From contig CM060709.1 of assembly GCA_030686995.1 (NCBI GenBank), forward strand, positions 17,079,360-17,143,359: DNA of 64,000 bases. The letters run 5' to 3'. Source of the DNA: Artemisia argyi. Its lineage: Eukaryota > Streptophyta > Magnoliopsida > Asterales > Asteraceae. This document shows, in pieces, positions 1-10,965 of the stretch. The notes beneath the pieces are model-generated. The model did not search any database, was not told the DNA's origin, and saw only the letters and a list, made by a program, of their open reading frames with translations. How positions within the stretch are numbered: the stretch's first letter is position 1; the number at the start of each line of letters is the position of its first letter. The position numbers were made by a program, and so were the translations under genes.

Positions 1-1179
1 ACTTTTTTCATAAGACCGTACGTTACAACGTATAGATAGATTTTATTGTTTGAAATAAAAAAAGTTTTATTCCGTGAAATTCCATGTAACGTAAATTTAC
101 GTAGCGATATGCCAAATTACCATTTTATTGTATCTGAATTCCGTTAATGTAAGGTGATACTCGTAATAAGAAATTATACATTGTTTACGTACTTAGATTT
201 GAAGACTCCAATTAATAAATCACATGCTTATAGTTAGATATTTTTGTTAACTGTTAAATGAAAAAGATTTGTTTGGATTTATAAACCTCTGATTTTATGT
301 CGCAAAAAAAAAATCGATATGAGCATTATGAAGAAATTCATATTAAAGACACTTAAACATGCTCGATCATTAGAATTACGTTAATCAAAAACCAAAACTC
401 ATTTAATTCTTCAAGCTTCTGTTTCAAGGGGCTTAACCACCACATCTCCACCCTTCATATCCTCTTCTATACACACACAAACACCTCATCTCGATCAGCA
501 CAACTTCACTTTCCTCATCATCCTCCACCGAGTCACAACCGAGCCAACCCACTCCAACACACCCACTCCCACACTCTCCTAGCATAAACGAAAGATTCCA
601 ATAAGGGGATGCAAACAACATAGACGATTAGTGTTTATTCTGTTGATTTAGAAATGCATAAAATGTCCCATAATAAAACTTAATTTGAATCCAAAATCTT
701 TAACATCACATTCATTTGCATAAATCAAAGACATTAAATATGATTATCTAGGAAACCTTTTTTCTCAATTGTTCTTTGATCTAGCATGCATTTATTAGAA
801 CGTTTTTCCTGAAAGACAATTTCTTGTTGTTCATCAATCTATAACAAAACTGAGTTTTGTTCTTATTTAAAATTCAAATTTAGTACATTAGAAATTTATT
901 TACACATCGGGATACTTTTGGTGGATTGAAAATAAAATGATGCTAGTAAGATGATAGATAATACTTATTATGTTGTTATATTTTGACATCATAACTATTT
1001 TTCGAGTAACATTGGTCACAATTAAAGTAAAAGAAGTGAACTCTAATGTTCTTCAAATAAATGACAAAGGAGCCTTCAAAGACTATGTATGCAATTTCGC
1101 CAAAGATAAATAGACAATTTTCAATTCTGGAACTTATTATTAGAGGAGTGGTTAATGGTGTGATGATAATCATGTCATA
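1..1179. other. Non-coding flank with degenerate repeats
   Basis: AT-rich DNA with no convincing gene. Positions about 60-250 resemble 25600-25740 and 37340-37510, so this stretch belongs to the same duplicated unit as the promoter-like block at 386-640. The run at about 1050-1125 resembles 39449-39515 and reads like a short terminal exon in both places. Short frames here are unsupported. Confidence 0.5.
386..640 (+). repeat. Dispersed promoter/first-exon-like block, copy A
   Basis: Shares an ordered set of phrases with other copies at 2340, 25395, 30384, 31464, 38125, 39944, 40805, 41570 and 41980: an 'AACCAAAACTC' run, 'CAAGCTT(T/C)TGTTTCA', a C-rich stretch with 'CACAAACACCTCAT', then 'CTCATCATCCTCCACCGAG' and finally 'AAAGATTCC(A/C)(A/G)TAAG'. 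No copy holds an intact gene. The order suggests a duplicated 5' gene end, but the family is not recognised. Confidence 0.4.
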
Positions 1180-1529
1180 TCATACTATATTATAATGGAG
1201 GAAGACCTTCTAATATTAGTATACTTAAAATTAAGCCTTACAGGTTAATAAGCTTAAAGTACAAATGATTTAAACACAAATGCTACTTATAGAAATTCCC
1301 TTCATATTTAATTCCAGTATACAATTAATACTAACATTAAATATAATAAATAAATCATTATGTACATTAAATACAATTAATTAACTGGTCAATAAATATA
1401 ATTAATGCACTTATTAAAACACCCCTTACATAAGAAATACAAATTATCAAGCATATTGTACAACCAACTTAAACACAATTCCTGCATTAGATGTCACTAA
1501 TACAAATAATAAAGCATATTATACAAATA

Positions 1530-1615
1530 TTCAAGCCCGAACGAGCACGGGTCAAACGGGCTCGAGCCCGAACGGACACGAGCCAACAGGCTCGAGCCCG
1601 AACGGACACGAGATA
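1530..1615. repeat. GC-rich minisatellite (GGCTCGAGCCCGAACGGACA)
   Basis: About three tandem units of roughly 28 bp, each containing the palindrome GGCTCGAGCC followed by CGAACG(G)ACACGAGCCAA. The related copy at 29690-29830 has about five units, so the array expanded or contracted independently in the two Helitron-like copies. Confidence 0.75.
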
Positions 1616-1708
1616 AACAAAATTTTTGATATCCGTAAATTTATTGTCAAAAAGAACATAGTAAACTAAAATGTGTTCACATATTGTACAAACCAAGCAA
1701 ACTACTAA

Positions 1709-1710
<2 letters not shown>

Positions 1711-1791
<81 letters not shown>
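1711..1791. repeat. (AAT)n microsatellite
   Basis: About 27 AAT units inside the Helitron-like copy. The equivalent place in the second copy (about 29930-29955) is only an irregular A/T-rich run, so this expansion is local. Confidence 0.9.
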
Positions 1792-1794
<3 letters not shown>

Positions 1795-1932
1795 AAACTA
1801 AGCAAAATTTCATCAAACTTTTGTTATAAAAAACTAATCAGTAAAACTATTGCCAAAAAACGTACAAATAAAATAAATTATTAGCCGAAAAAGTTAAATT
1901 ACAGGGTGCCTGCAGCTGGATCGCGCGGAGAC

Positions 1933-2339
1933 CCTGCTAGTATTAGATAATCCATTTAGTGTTTATGTTCACTTTCCATATAAACTTTAGAATAATTCAA
2001 AAAAAAAATATATATGAGTCTAGATTGATTTTGATAGAGAAATAGATAACTTATTGAAGTAACAGCAAGGGGCGCTCCCTTTTGATCTTCGAGTCGTGTC
2101 CTGCTCGAAGTGATATTAGCACAACATAGTTTGTGTTAGCATCTACCAATTCGTGTCCCACAAAAAAATAGGTAAAAATACCCTAATTCATATATCCCAC
2201 AAAAGGAAAACATAAAAGTCTCTTGATTGTTATCCTACAAAGTTAAAGAAATAAACCATCAACCAACTCACGTATTAAAGTACGTAATACAGGAGTGTTT
2301 TGGCTGTTTTCAACTTCTTTGTCTTACCATTTTCTTTTA
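1933..2339. other. Unassigned AT-rich stretch
   Basis: I see no gene and no clear element. The only notable part is a short GC-richer patch near 2065-2110 with inverted TTCGAG and CTCGAA. Confidence 0.4.
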
Positions 2340-2600
2340 TATATTGCATTAGAGTTTGTTTATCCAATGTGGGACAAATTTACAAAACCAAAACTCTTAT
2401 CCTTTTTCAAGCTTTTGTTCACTACCATGCACATCTCGATCCCTCACACATAAACACCTCATTTCACCCACAAGGCCATAATGTCGTTGTTCGTTTTCAT
2501 TTCATGCACATCTCAATCCTCTTCATCAAAACCAACGACTCAAACCACACCCATTCCTCACATTCTTTTCATCCCTTTCACACTCTTTTTCATCATTTGA
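2340..2600 (+). repeat. Dispersed promoter/first-exon-like block, copy B
   Basis: Contains the family signature 'CAATGTGGGACAAA' followed by 'ACAAAACCAAAACTCTTATCC', 'CAAGCTTTTGTT', then 'AACACCTCATTTCACCCACA' and 'AATGTCGTTGTTC', the degenerate form of the ATG-TCA-TTG-TTC start seen in other copies. The 102-codon frame across it has no recognisable domain and is probably spurious. Confidence 0.45.
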
Positions 2601-2795
2601 CTATTTAATACTCTGTATTACGATATTAAGTTTTGGTAATTAGCTATTCTGAAATTGTTGCTAATTTGTAGCTAGTGAAATACTTTAAAATGCAATACTT
2701 CTTAAACTCATACGCAAACATTTTTTAATTTTTTTCTTCACAAAGCCAACACGTTTTACATTCCAATGCACATTTCTTAATAAAGCTGATGGTAA

Positions 2796-3532
2796 TGTTA
2801 AATGTTACGTATAAACATTAATAAGTAAATGTCTAGTATCGAACCCGAGACCTCGGGATTGCACACTTTACAAACAAGAATAATGTAAAATGAATATATA
2901 TATATTAAAAGTATCGAATATATATATTTATAAACACTTAATGGACTAAATGGTCGTTAGTTATTAACCGTATGGACTAACTATCATTAGTAACGAAAGA
3001 TATGGACTAGAGTGTAACTTGGGAGTCAAGAAAGATCTAGAAACACCCTTGTGGGTGCATGGCCGGTCGAAGCCCATCCCAATGGGTCGACCCATGCTTT
3101 CTTGGTCACCAAGTTTCATATAGTATAAATACAAGGCCAAGGATTAGGGTTTCACATCTTTTGTGCACACACACTAAACCCTAAAATCTTTTCTTTCTCT
3201 TTCTTTTGTGGCCGATCGGTTCATCCCCCCCCCCTAAGGGTTTGGATAGATTTTTCCAAAGCAATAATATTAAGTGTTTTGTTTACTTGCATCAAACCTT
3301 TATTCGTTGGTAGTTTGTGTGTACAAGAACGAGGTAATTACTTACTTTAGTAATTATCAAGAGATCGATAAACAAAACGGTAAGGGGTTTATCATTGATC
3401 TATTTGTACAAGAATCAAGGTTAATTTGAAGTGCATCGGGTACGTTTACTATTTATGTTTTAGTTAATATTTATGTGTTATACTTGATCCTAGCTTCCGC
3501 AATACGTGCTATTTAATTGTTAAATTCTAACA
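2796..3532 (+). repeat. Copia 5' LTR
   Basis: 737 bp, TGTTAAATGTTACG...TTCTAACA. The matching 3' LTR starts at 10000 and is split by the gypsy insertion. Near its start, on the minus strand, lies GGTCTCGGGTTCGATAC, which looks like a tRNA B box. A TATA-like TATAAATA at about 3124 lies ahead of a 'CACACACACTAAACCCTAAA' region, a plausible U3/R border. Confidence 0.95.
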
Positions 3533-3547
3533 GTGGCATCACGAGCC
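3533..3547 (+). other. Copia primer binding site (tRNA-iMet type)
   Basis: GTGGCATCACGAGCC directly after the LTR resembles the usual plant initiator-Met primer site TGGTATCAGAGCC, with a C for T change and one extra base. Confidence 0.7.
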
Positions 3548-5155
3548 ATGTATAACATGTAATTGATTACTAAAACGTAATAAAACCGGATCTTTAATTG
3601 TTTTAGATACATTTTTTTTTTATCTAGGGTTTTTCCAATTTTTTTTAAAAATTTCAAAACCCTAACCCTAATTTTGGGGGGGGGTCGATTTTTCCATGAA
3701 ACCCTAATTAGGGTTTTGTGGTTTTCTTGGATTATGTGTAATCACTAGAAACCCTAGGTCATTAACCGGTTAATTGAACGTATCTTGTGACCTATGTGCT
3801 AATTGTTAGGTTTTAATCCGTGACTTACATGCATGTTAGTCATGGATATTTTTTATCACATGTTTAAGATAGATCTTAAATTGGGGAAGACTCCAATACA
3901 TATTAAAATCGATTTATATATGCTATGTGGTGTGTTTATTAGCTTTGGCCTACGCAATTGATTCGTCAATGTATGTGACTCTCTTCCATCAAGAAGAGAA
4001 GGCCTTAGATGATTGCATGCATAATTATACCTAGAATTGATTTTATTAGGATCTTTTCTAATACGGATTGCATGTGGCTAATTGTTTCACTTATTTAATT
4101 ATTGGTTGTTTTGATTTTCTTTGATGCTTGTTTTATTGTTATTAGTTGGACTTGATGTAAGCAATAAAAGGGTTGTTTTTTTTATAAAGAAAATAAATAC
4201 GGACTAATAATGGTGAAACCTTAAGTGGTAAAGTAAGAATCTTGCAAGGTCTTAGGTGCCGATAGTGGTCCGATTCGCAAGGTAATCAGCTCCTAGGCGA
4301 GACTAGCATAATTCATACTTTATTACTATTTTGAGATTAAATCCATAAACTTTTGCTTGATTGATGTTTTGTACAAATATGCTTTTAAAATTAAGTTCTT
4401 TAAAATAATATTCATAACCGTGATTTGAAGGCTTAGAAAAGAGCCTCAGAGTCTGCCTTGGTTATCACAATCTTGAATATGTCTTAAACGAATTACTTTT
4501 AAAATCATATATTGTAGAAATTCATCTTAGGGTTTTGGCATAAACCTCAAGTAAAACTTTGTGTACGTATTAATTTCACGAATCGGATATAAAAGGTTTT
4601 ATGAAAACTTATGTTATAAAGATGAGTGCATGCATCTTTGTACATATTTTGATTTACATATCAAAAAATAATACCCTTAAATAATTTAAGTTACGTGCCA
4701 TCTATCTATAAGGAACACTTGGAATTTTAATTTAGTAAACGTGAGACCTAGGCTAAATTACTATAACAAGGTAAAATTCTTTTAACGCGTGAGACCATAA
4801 TTGTAATTTTACAGTTTCTAAGGTAGACGACTTAATTAAGTTGTGCGTGAGACCTAGAACTTAAGGCATGAGATGGGATGAAACATGCTTACAAGGCAAA
4901 TTGATGAATCAATTTGATGTAAATCCCATAATGATCTAGGAATTGGAAATCTTGTTTGCCAATTATTGTTCGACAGATTACCAACTTTTGTACTTTCACC
5001 ACTAACAGATCAACTGATGTGGTGGAATCTATGTAAAGTTGGATCCTAGGTTTTCAAGAAAATTAGTTGGTTATATGAATATAGCCTTGGGTATTTTATT
5101 TTTCTTGAAGATATTGATTATCGAAAATACTAATATTTGAACTTTATCTGTAGAT
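3548..5155 (+). other. Copia untranslated leader
   Basis: 1.6 kb between primer site and gag with no substantial ORF. It holds three spaced copies of 'GCGTGAGACC' or 'CGTGAGACCTAG' (about 4740-4860) and a strong hairpin at 4981-5042. Leader regions of LTR elements often carry packaging and dimerisation signals, but none is proven here. Confidence 0.7.
4981..5042 (+). other. Hairpin upstream of copia gag
   Basis: CCAACTTT (4981-4988) pairs with AAAGTTGG (5035-5042). Inside it, TTTCACCAC (about 4994-5002) pairs with GTGGTGGAA (about 5019-5027) with one mismatch. It is the strongest fold I noticed in the leader, 114 bases ahead of the gag ATG, so a packaging role is possible. Confidence 0.55.
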
Positions 5156-7270
5156 ATGGCTCAACCCGATAACCAAACTGTGATTTCTGCTTTCAAGAGT
5201 CATCTTGAGAGAGAAAAACTGACTGGAAAGAATTTCAATGACTGGCACCGTTCGCTCAGAATTGTCTTGAGGGCGTCTGGTAAGATAGACTATGTGACCG
5301 AGGAATGCCCTGCTGAACCTGCTGCTACTGCAACACCAGAAGCAAAGGCAGCATGGAAGGTGACTAATGCTAAGTATAATGAGGTTGCTTGTTTAATGCT
5401 CACTAGCATGAGTGCTCAATTACAAAAGAAGTATGAGTACTCGTCTACTAAGAATATGCTTGATAACCTCAGGCAGTCTTATGAGAAGCCACCTGCAGTT
5501 GAATTGTATGATGAACTCGACAAGCTACACAACTGCAAGCATGGTGATGGTAAACCAGTAGCTGATTATGTGGATGAGATGAAAGATTCGTTTGATCAAC
5601 TTCACAGAATTGGTTTTGGTTACCCAGACAATGTGCAAGTGCACTTGATCAACAGATCCCTCAACAAGGATTTTGCTGGTTTTGTGCAGAATTACAACAT
5701 GCATTGCTCGGGGAAGACAGTCTCAGAATTACTCGCATTGCTTGTTGATTATGAGAAAAGTCTACCAGCCAAGGTCAAGGCTCCTACCCCACAAGTGTTG
5801 GCAATTCATGGGGGGAGAATCCAGAAGAAATCGCATGTGAACAAAGGCAAAGGTAAAGGTGATAAAGGCAAGCAGGTCATGGCCTATCAACCACAACCAA
5901 AGATGAAACAGCATCAGCCTAAGCAGAACAAGACAAATCCTCCAAACAAGAAGGATCAGGCTTGTCACCACTGTCATGAAAAGGGCCATTGGAAGCGCAA
6001 TTGTCCTCTCTACATTCATGACTTGCGACGAAAGAAGCAGGGTAATGAAGCTGGTAACCCCAGTACTTCAGGTGCGTTCTTTATGATTGAATTATTCACT
6101 CTTACTCCTAAACTGAATTCATGGGTATATGATACGGGATGTGGCATTCATATTTGCCATACCTTGCAGGGGTTTAGAGTTGAGAGAAAGCTGGCCTATG
6201 GACAACAATTCTTGCACGTTGGTAACGGAGCGCATGCAGGAGCTGAAGCTATAGGAGTTTTTAATTTAGTGTTGCCTTCGGGCTTAGTACTATCTTTAAA
6301 TAATTGTCATTATGCACCGTCAATTGTTAGGGGTGTAATTTCATTTTCATGTTTGTTAAACCTTGGTTTTCATCATACTATTTCTAGCAATCGAATTTCA
6401 GTTTCTTTAAATGATGTTTTTTATTTTAATGCTATTGCTGTGAATGGTGTATTTGAAATTGATATGAATTATAATGATAATGCTTTTGTTACAAATAATT
6501 CAATGTATAGCATCAACAATAAGAGAATCAAGAAAGGTCTGGATTCATCTTATCTTTGGCATTGTCGACTTGCTCACATTGGCAAAGATCGCATGAAAAA
6601 GCTGCAACATGATGGGCTTTTAGATAAGATCAATGATGAATCATTTGATAAATGCGAATCTTGCATTGCTGGGAAGATGACTAAGAAACCCTTTAAAAAT
6701 AGGATTGAAAGGGCTAATGATCTACTTGGTCTTATTCACACAGATGTGTGTGGACCACTTAGACATGTGTCAAGGAGAGGTGCTAGCTACTTCTTAACAT
6801 TCACGGATGATTACAGCCGTTATGGTTATGTTTATTTACTTAAACATAAGCATGAGGTAATTGAAACATTCAAAGTGTTTAAAGCAGAAGTAGAGTTGCA
6901 ACTTGGAAAGAAGATTAAAGCTCTTCGATCCGATAGAGGTGGTGAATACCTGAGTCAGGAGTTCATAGATTATCTAGCAAAGGAGGGAATTGTCCAGCAC
7001 CTTACTTCTCCATATACTCCACAACAAAATGGTGTATCTGAAAGAAGGAATCGTACATTGCAAGACATGATACGATCTATGTATAATCTAACAACTCTTC
7101 CTTTCTCGTTTTGGGATTATGCCTTAGAATCTGCGGTTCGCATTCTAAATATGGTTCCAACAAAGAAGGTTGATAAGGAAAAGCTCCAAACCTGTCTTAT
7201 CTTAAGGTCTGGGGTTGTGAGGCGTATGTTAAACGTGACTCAGCAGACAAACTCCAACAAAGATCTGTGA
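5156..7270 (+). pseudogene. Copia Gag, protease and integrase (5' part of broken gag-pol)
   Basis: Encodes the structural Gag protein, the aspartic protease that cuts the polyprotein, and most of the integrase that inserts the cDNA. About residues 1-220 are a UBN2-type Gag domain. A CCHC zinc knuckle (CHHCHEKGHWKRNC) lies at about 268-282. The protease site is DTG in WVYDTGCG, about 325. Integrase has the H-x-H and C-x2-C zinc site (HCRLAHIG about 468, CESC about 500) and the D,D,E core in HTDVCGPL, FTDDYSR and SDRGGEY. The start ATG follows the leader and opens directly into Gag. Near 7177 about 20 bases are missing in the integrase C-terminal part and the frame shifts, so the last 25 or so residues are out of frame. 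The true continuation is the frame at 7267. RT cannot be made from this copy without frameshifting. Confidence 0.93.
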
Positions 7271-9201
7271 AGTGCATCTTCGTAGGATACCCTAAGGAAA
7301 CTATGGGATACTACTTTTATTACCCACCTGAAAACAAAGTATTTGTTGCAAGGTATGGAGACTTCCTTGAAAGGGAGCTCATATCTCAAGAATTCAGTGG
7401 GAGAATATATGATCTGGAAGACGGTCAAGAAGATGTAGCACCTTCTGAAAACACTAACCAACTTCCAGTAGAACCTGAAAGTTTAGGTCCTCCACCTGAA
7501 GTTGAAGTGATTCCCATTCGTAGGTCAACAAGACCAGTAAAAGCTCCTACTCGTCTATGTCTTAATGTAGAGAGTGATGAGAATATACTGGGTGATCTTG
7601 ATGAGCCTACAAGTTATAAAGCTGCCATGAATGGACCTGAAAAGGCCAAATGGAAAGAAGCTATGGATGGGGAAATGCAATCCATGGAAGACAATGATGT
7701 CTGGGAAGAAGTAGACCTACCTCCGGGTGCCAAACTAGTTAGGAGTAAATGGCTCTACAAGAAAAAGACTGACATGGATGGCGTTGTACACACCTATAAG
7801 GCCCGTTGTGTAGCTAAAGGCTATACGCAAACTTTTGGTGTTGACTATGAGGAGACCTTTTCTCCTGTAGCTGACATAAGGGCAATTAGGATTCTTATAG
7901 CCATAGCCGCTTACTATGACTATGAGATTTGGCAAATGGATGTAAAAACCGCCTTCTTAAATGGTCGCCTAGATGAAGATATCTATATGGCGCAGCCTGA
8001 GGGGTATGTAAATCCAGAATTCCCAAATCGTGTATGCAAGCTTAAAAGATCCATTTATGGATTAAAGCAAGCATCACGACAATGGAATAAGAGATTTGAT
8101 GGTGAGATTAAAAAGTATGGATTCACTCAAAATCTTGATGAGCCATGTGTATATCACAAAGTTAGTGGGAGTAATGTAATTTTCCTTATATTATATGTTG
8201 ATGACATATTGATCATAGGAAACGACATTCCAAGTTTGCAAAAGGTTAAGGCATATCTTGGAAAGTGTTTTTCTATGAAAGATTTAGGGGAAGCTGCATT
8301 TATTCTTGGAATCAAGATATATAGAGATAGATCTCAGCGATTAATTGGATTAAGCCAAAGTGCTTACATTGTTAAAATATTGAAGAGATTCAATATGCAA
8401 AATTCCAAGAAAGGATATTTGCCAATGCAAGAACAACATGGCTTGAGCAACAAGGTTTGTGCTTCAACACCTGCAGAGGTGAAACGCATGAAAAGAGTCC
8501 CTTATGCTTCGGCTGTGGGATCTATAATGTATGCGGTGAAAAGTACAAGGCCTGATGTAGCGTTTGCTCAGAATTTAACCAGTCGATATCAGCAGAATCC
8601 AGGTGAAGCTCACTGGACAGCTGTTAAGAATATTCTTAAGTACCTTAGGGCTACTAAAGATATGTTCTTGGTTTATGGGGGAAATCCATCAGCAGAACTT
8701 GATGTTACAGGTTACTGCGATGCTTCTTGGAAAGGTGATAAGGATGATACAAAGTCTCAGACGGGTTATGTCTTTGTCATTAATGGAGGAGCTGTGGATT
8801 GGAGGAGCAGAAAGCAGAGTGTACTAGCGATGTCTGCTACAGAAAGTGAGTATATAGCTACTTCAGAAGCTGCAATGGAAGCTGTTTGGATTAGGAAGTT
8901 TGTTTCAGGGCTTGGAGTTATGCCTTCGATTCAACGACCTATTAAAATGTATTGTGACAACTCAGCTGCAATTACATTTTCCAATGAGCCTGGAATCATG
9001 AAAGGCACCAGACATTTCCCGATTAAGCATCACTATGTTCGAGAACAAGTCGAAATAGGCGAAATCGAAATGCTCAAAGTTCACACAGATGACAACTTGG
9101 CAGATCAATTAACAAAGCCTTTACCTGGCACCAAGCTTTACAAGCATGCTGAAGGTGTAGGACTTAGATTAGCTGAAAGTTTCATGCCCATTTGTGATTA
9201 G
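7267..9201 (+). pseudogene. Copia integrase tail, reverse transcriptase and RNase H (3' part of broken gag-pol)
   Basis: Continues the copia polyprotein in another frame. The homologous frame actually begins near 7185 (before KVWGCEAY) and the ATG at 7267 is internal, so this is not an independent gene. The first 90 residues finish the integrase (KCIFVGYPKETMGYYFY) and a linker. The RT (RVT_2 family) follows, with KWLYKKKTDMDG, KARCVAKGYTQ, MDVKTAFLNG at about 224 and the catalytic YVDDILIIGND at about 309. RNase H follows with TGYCDASWKGD (about 483), KSQTGYVF, SRKQSVLAMSATESEY and CDNSAAI (about 562). The protein ends normally about 0.8 kb before the 3' LTR. All catalytic motifs are kept, so the defect is the upstream deletion alone. 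Confidence 0.93.
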
Positions 9202-9990
9202 TGTTTGGATAAAGGATGTAACGTACAATTATTATTTTAATGAAATAAAATATGTTTTATGTTTATTTATTCATTGTCTTAATAATAAATCCTATATTTG
9301 CATGTTTAAGATCCATGAATAATTTATTATTCTAAATTGTCCATTGTCGATTAATGATATGGGAATATCATTAAACTAAGACAAATTTGAGTATTGGTTT
9401 AGGATATACTTGAAAGTATATTGATGCGTAGTCATACCAATTTCACATGATATTTGATGAATTGAATATTGGACTTATCCCAATAATATGATTTAATATT
9501 TAATGTGAGAATCATATTTAAAGTTATCCTCAGACTTGAGATACCAGATAAGTGTCATGGATGTAGTGCATTTTTGTGAAGCAATCTACCACTCACCGTA
9601 ACAGGGAGTTATAAGGGTTGTTTTCAGAAGTGTTGCAAAGTTCATGGGTTATTCTTGTAGTCAAGAAAGAATTTATTCCTTCTGATTTGTTTAGAAGTTT
9701 AATACTGCTAGGCCCCTCGTAGGGTTGACAAAATGTTTGCATGACCATGCCCAAAGTCTATCTGGAATACGTTCAGATGTTTTGGTAATTTTGTTCAATC
9801 ATATAGAAACGAGAAAGAGAAATTTAATAAAGGAACTCACATCTTTATTAATGTGGTATTAGTAATGAAAGGATAATTATAATGATGAATCATTAAAGGT
9901 TTTTCCAGGAAACCTAGCTCGGATTGAACTAGGGGCATTGGGGTGTTGCAAGACGCTAACCAATGTCATTTTACTATTAATGGATATACG
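9202..9990 (+). other. Copia 3' untranslated region
   Basis: AT-rich, with no ORF of note, between the pol stop and the polypurine tract. No env-like frame. Confidence 0.8.
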
Positions 9991-9999
9991 AGTGGGAGC
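9991..9999 (+). other. Copia polypurine tract
   Basis: AGTGGGAGC directly before the 3' LTR TG at 10000, the expected primer for plus-strand synthesis. Confidence 0.7.
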
Positions 10000-10094
10000 T
10001 GTTAAATGTTACGTATAAACATTAATAAGTAAATGTCTAGTATCGAACCCGAGACCTCGGGATTGCACACTTTACAAACAAAAATAATGTAAAA

Positions 10095-10172
<78 letters not shown>

Positions 10173-10193
10173 GTATCGAATATATATATTTAT
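10000..10193 (+). repeat. Copia 3' LTR, first part (split)
   Basis: Matches the start of the 5' LTR up to ...ATATATTTAT, where the gypsy element was inserted. It resumes at 24492. A TA tract (10098-10168) is hugely expanded compared with the few TA units at about 2896-2906 in the 5' LTR. Confidence 0.95.
10098..10168. repeat. (TA)n microsatellite in copia 3' LTR
   Basis: About 35 TA units. The 5' LTR has only a handful, so the tract expanded after insertion. Confidence 0.9.
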
Positions 10194-10619
10194 TGTAACA
10201 CCCCCAAAATTTGATACAGCGGAAGACTCAACAAGCTTTCGGGGTGCTACGGGGATTGGTATCCAACACAAGACAATATAGAACGAGATAAAGTAAACAT
10301 AATAAAAACACAACCAAAACGGGGTTTTAAGGTTTACATTTATCCCAACATCATTCAGAGTCAGGCCCAAAATAAAATAACAATAGGTCCAAATTTAATT
10401 ATCAGAGTTTAGAAAAATAGATCCATAAACCGTATGCCTTGGCCGAGCCTTCCATTCCAAGCATGCATCTCAACACTTAATTACCTGAGAAAACGTGCTA
10501 AAAGTCAGCTTTCGCTGGTGAGATCATAGGTTTAAATTCAACTAACAATATAGTGGACATATACGCAAAACGCTTGCTAGCTAGACTAAGGATTCGCTAA
10601 AAGCCTGCGGATACCCCCC

Positions 10620-10735
10620 GCTCCAACAAAACACACGGATACCCTTCCGTACTAACAAAACACACGGATACTCTTCCGTACTAACATAGATATTCGGGTA
10701 ACCCCCGCAATACCAATAATCTCTCGGATAACCTC
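10620..10735. repeat. Short imperfect repeats (ACACGGATAC)
   Basis: Successive units with ACACGGATAC(C/T)CTTCCGTACTAACA and looser relatives (ATTCGGGTAACCCCCGCAA, CTCGGATAACCTCCGAAA). Each unit has its own small inverted repeat such as CGGATAC...TTCCG. The same array lies in the other LTR at about 21070-21185. Confidence 0.6.
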
Positions 10736-10774
10736 CGAAATATTAATAACCTATAGGTGCACACTATAGTATCT

Positions 10775-10965
10775 AAATAAGTCAACCTTGAATAGTACAC
10801 ACAACATATATGCGACTAAAGCTGACAATTCCAAATAACCAAATAAGCCAACCTTGAATAGTACACACGACATATATGTGACTAAAGCTGACAATCCATC
10901 AATAACCAAATAAGCCAACCTTGAATAGTACACACAAAAGGTGTGACTAAAGCTGGCAATATATC
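10775..10965. repeat. 66-67 bp tandem triplication in gypsy LTR
   Basis: Three units starting AAATAAG(T/C)CAACCTTGAA at 10775, 10841 and 10908, each ending with GTGACTAAAGCTG(A/G)CAAT or a close variant. The same three units sit in the other LTR at 21225-21415, so the array predates insertion. Confidence 0.85.

Larger units (their letters stand above)
1180..1932 (+). mobile_element. Helitron-like repeat, copy 1
   Basis: This segment is repeated with substitutions at 29272-30101. Both copies start TCATA(C/T)TATATTATAA after an A and end in CTGCTAGT or CTGCTAAT, fitting the TC...CTRR(T) ends of Helitrons. Just inside the 3' end, CAGGGT (about 1902-1907) can pair with ACCCTG (about 1929). No Rep/helicase ORF is present, so it would be non-autonomous. 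An unrelated repeat with similar ends is the alternative. Confidence 0.4.

Noticed and set aside
10167..10370. Short ORFs duplicated at 20602-20820, and 10751/21201, 12832/23282, 13327/23777
   Set aside because: They recur only because the LTR recurs. They have no domain and no start context, and they sit in non-coding LTR sequence.
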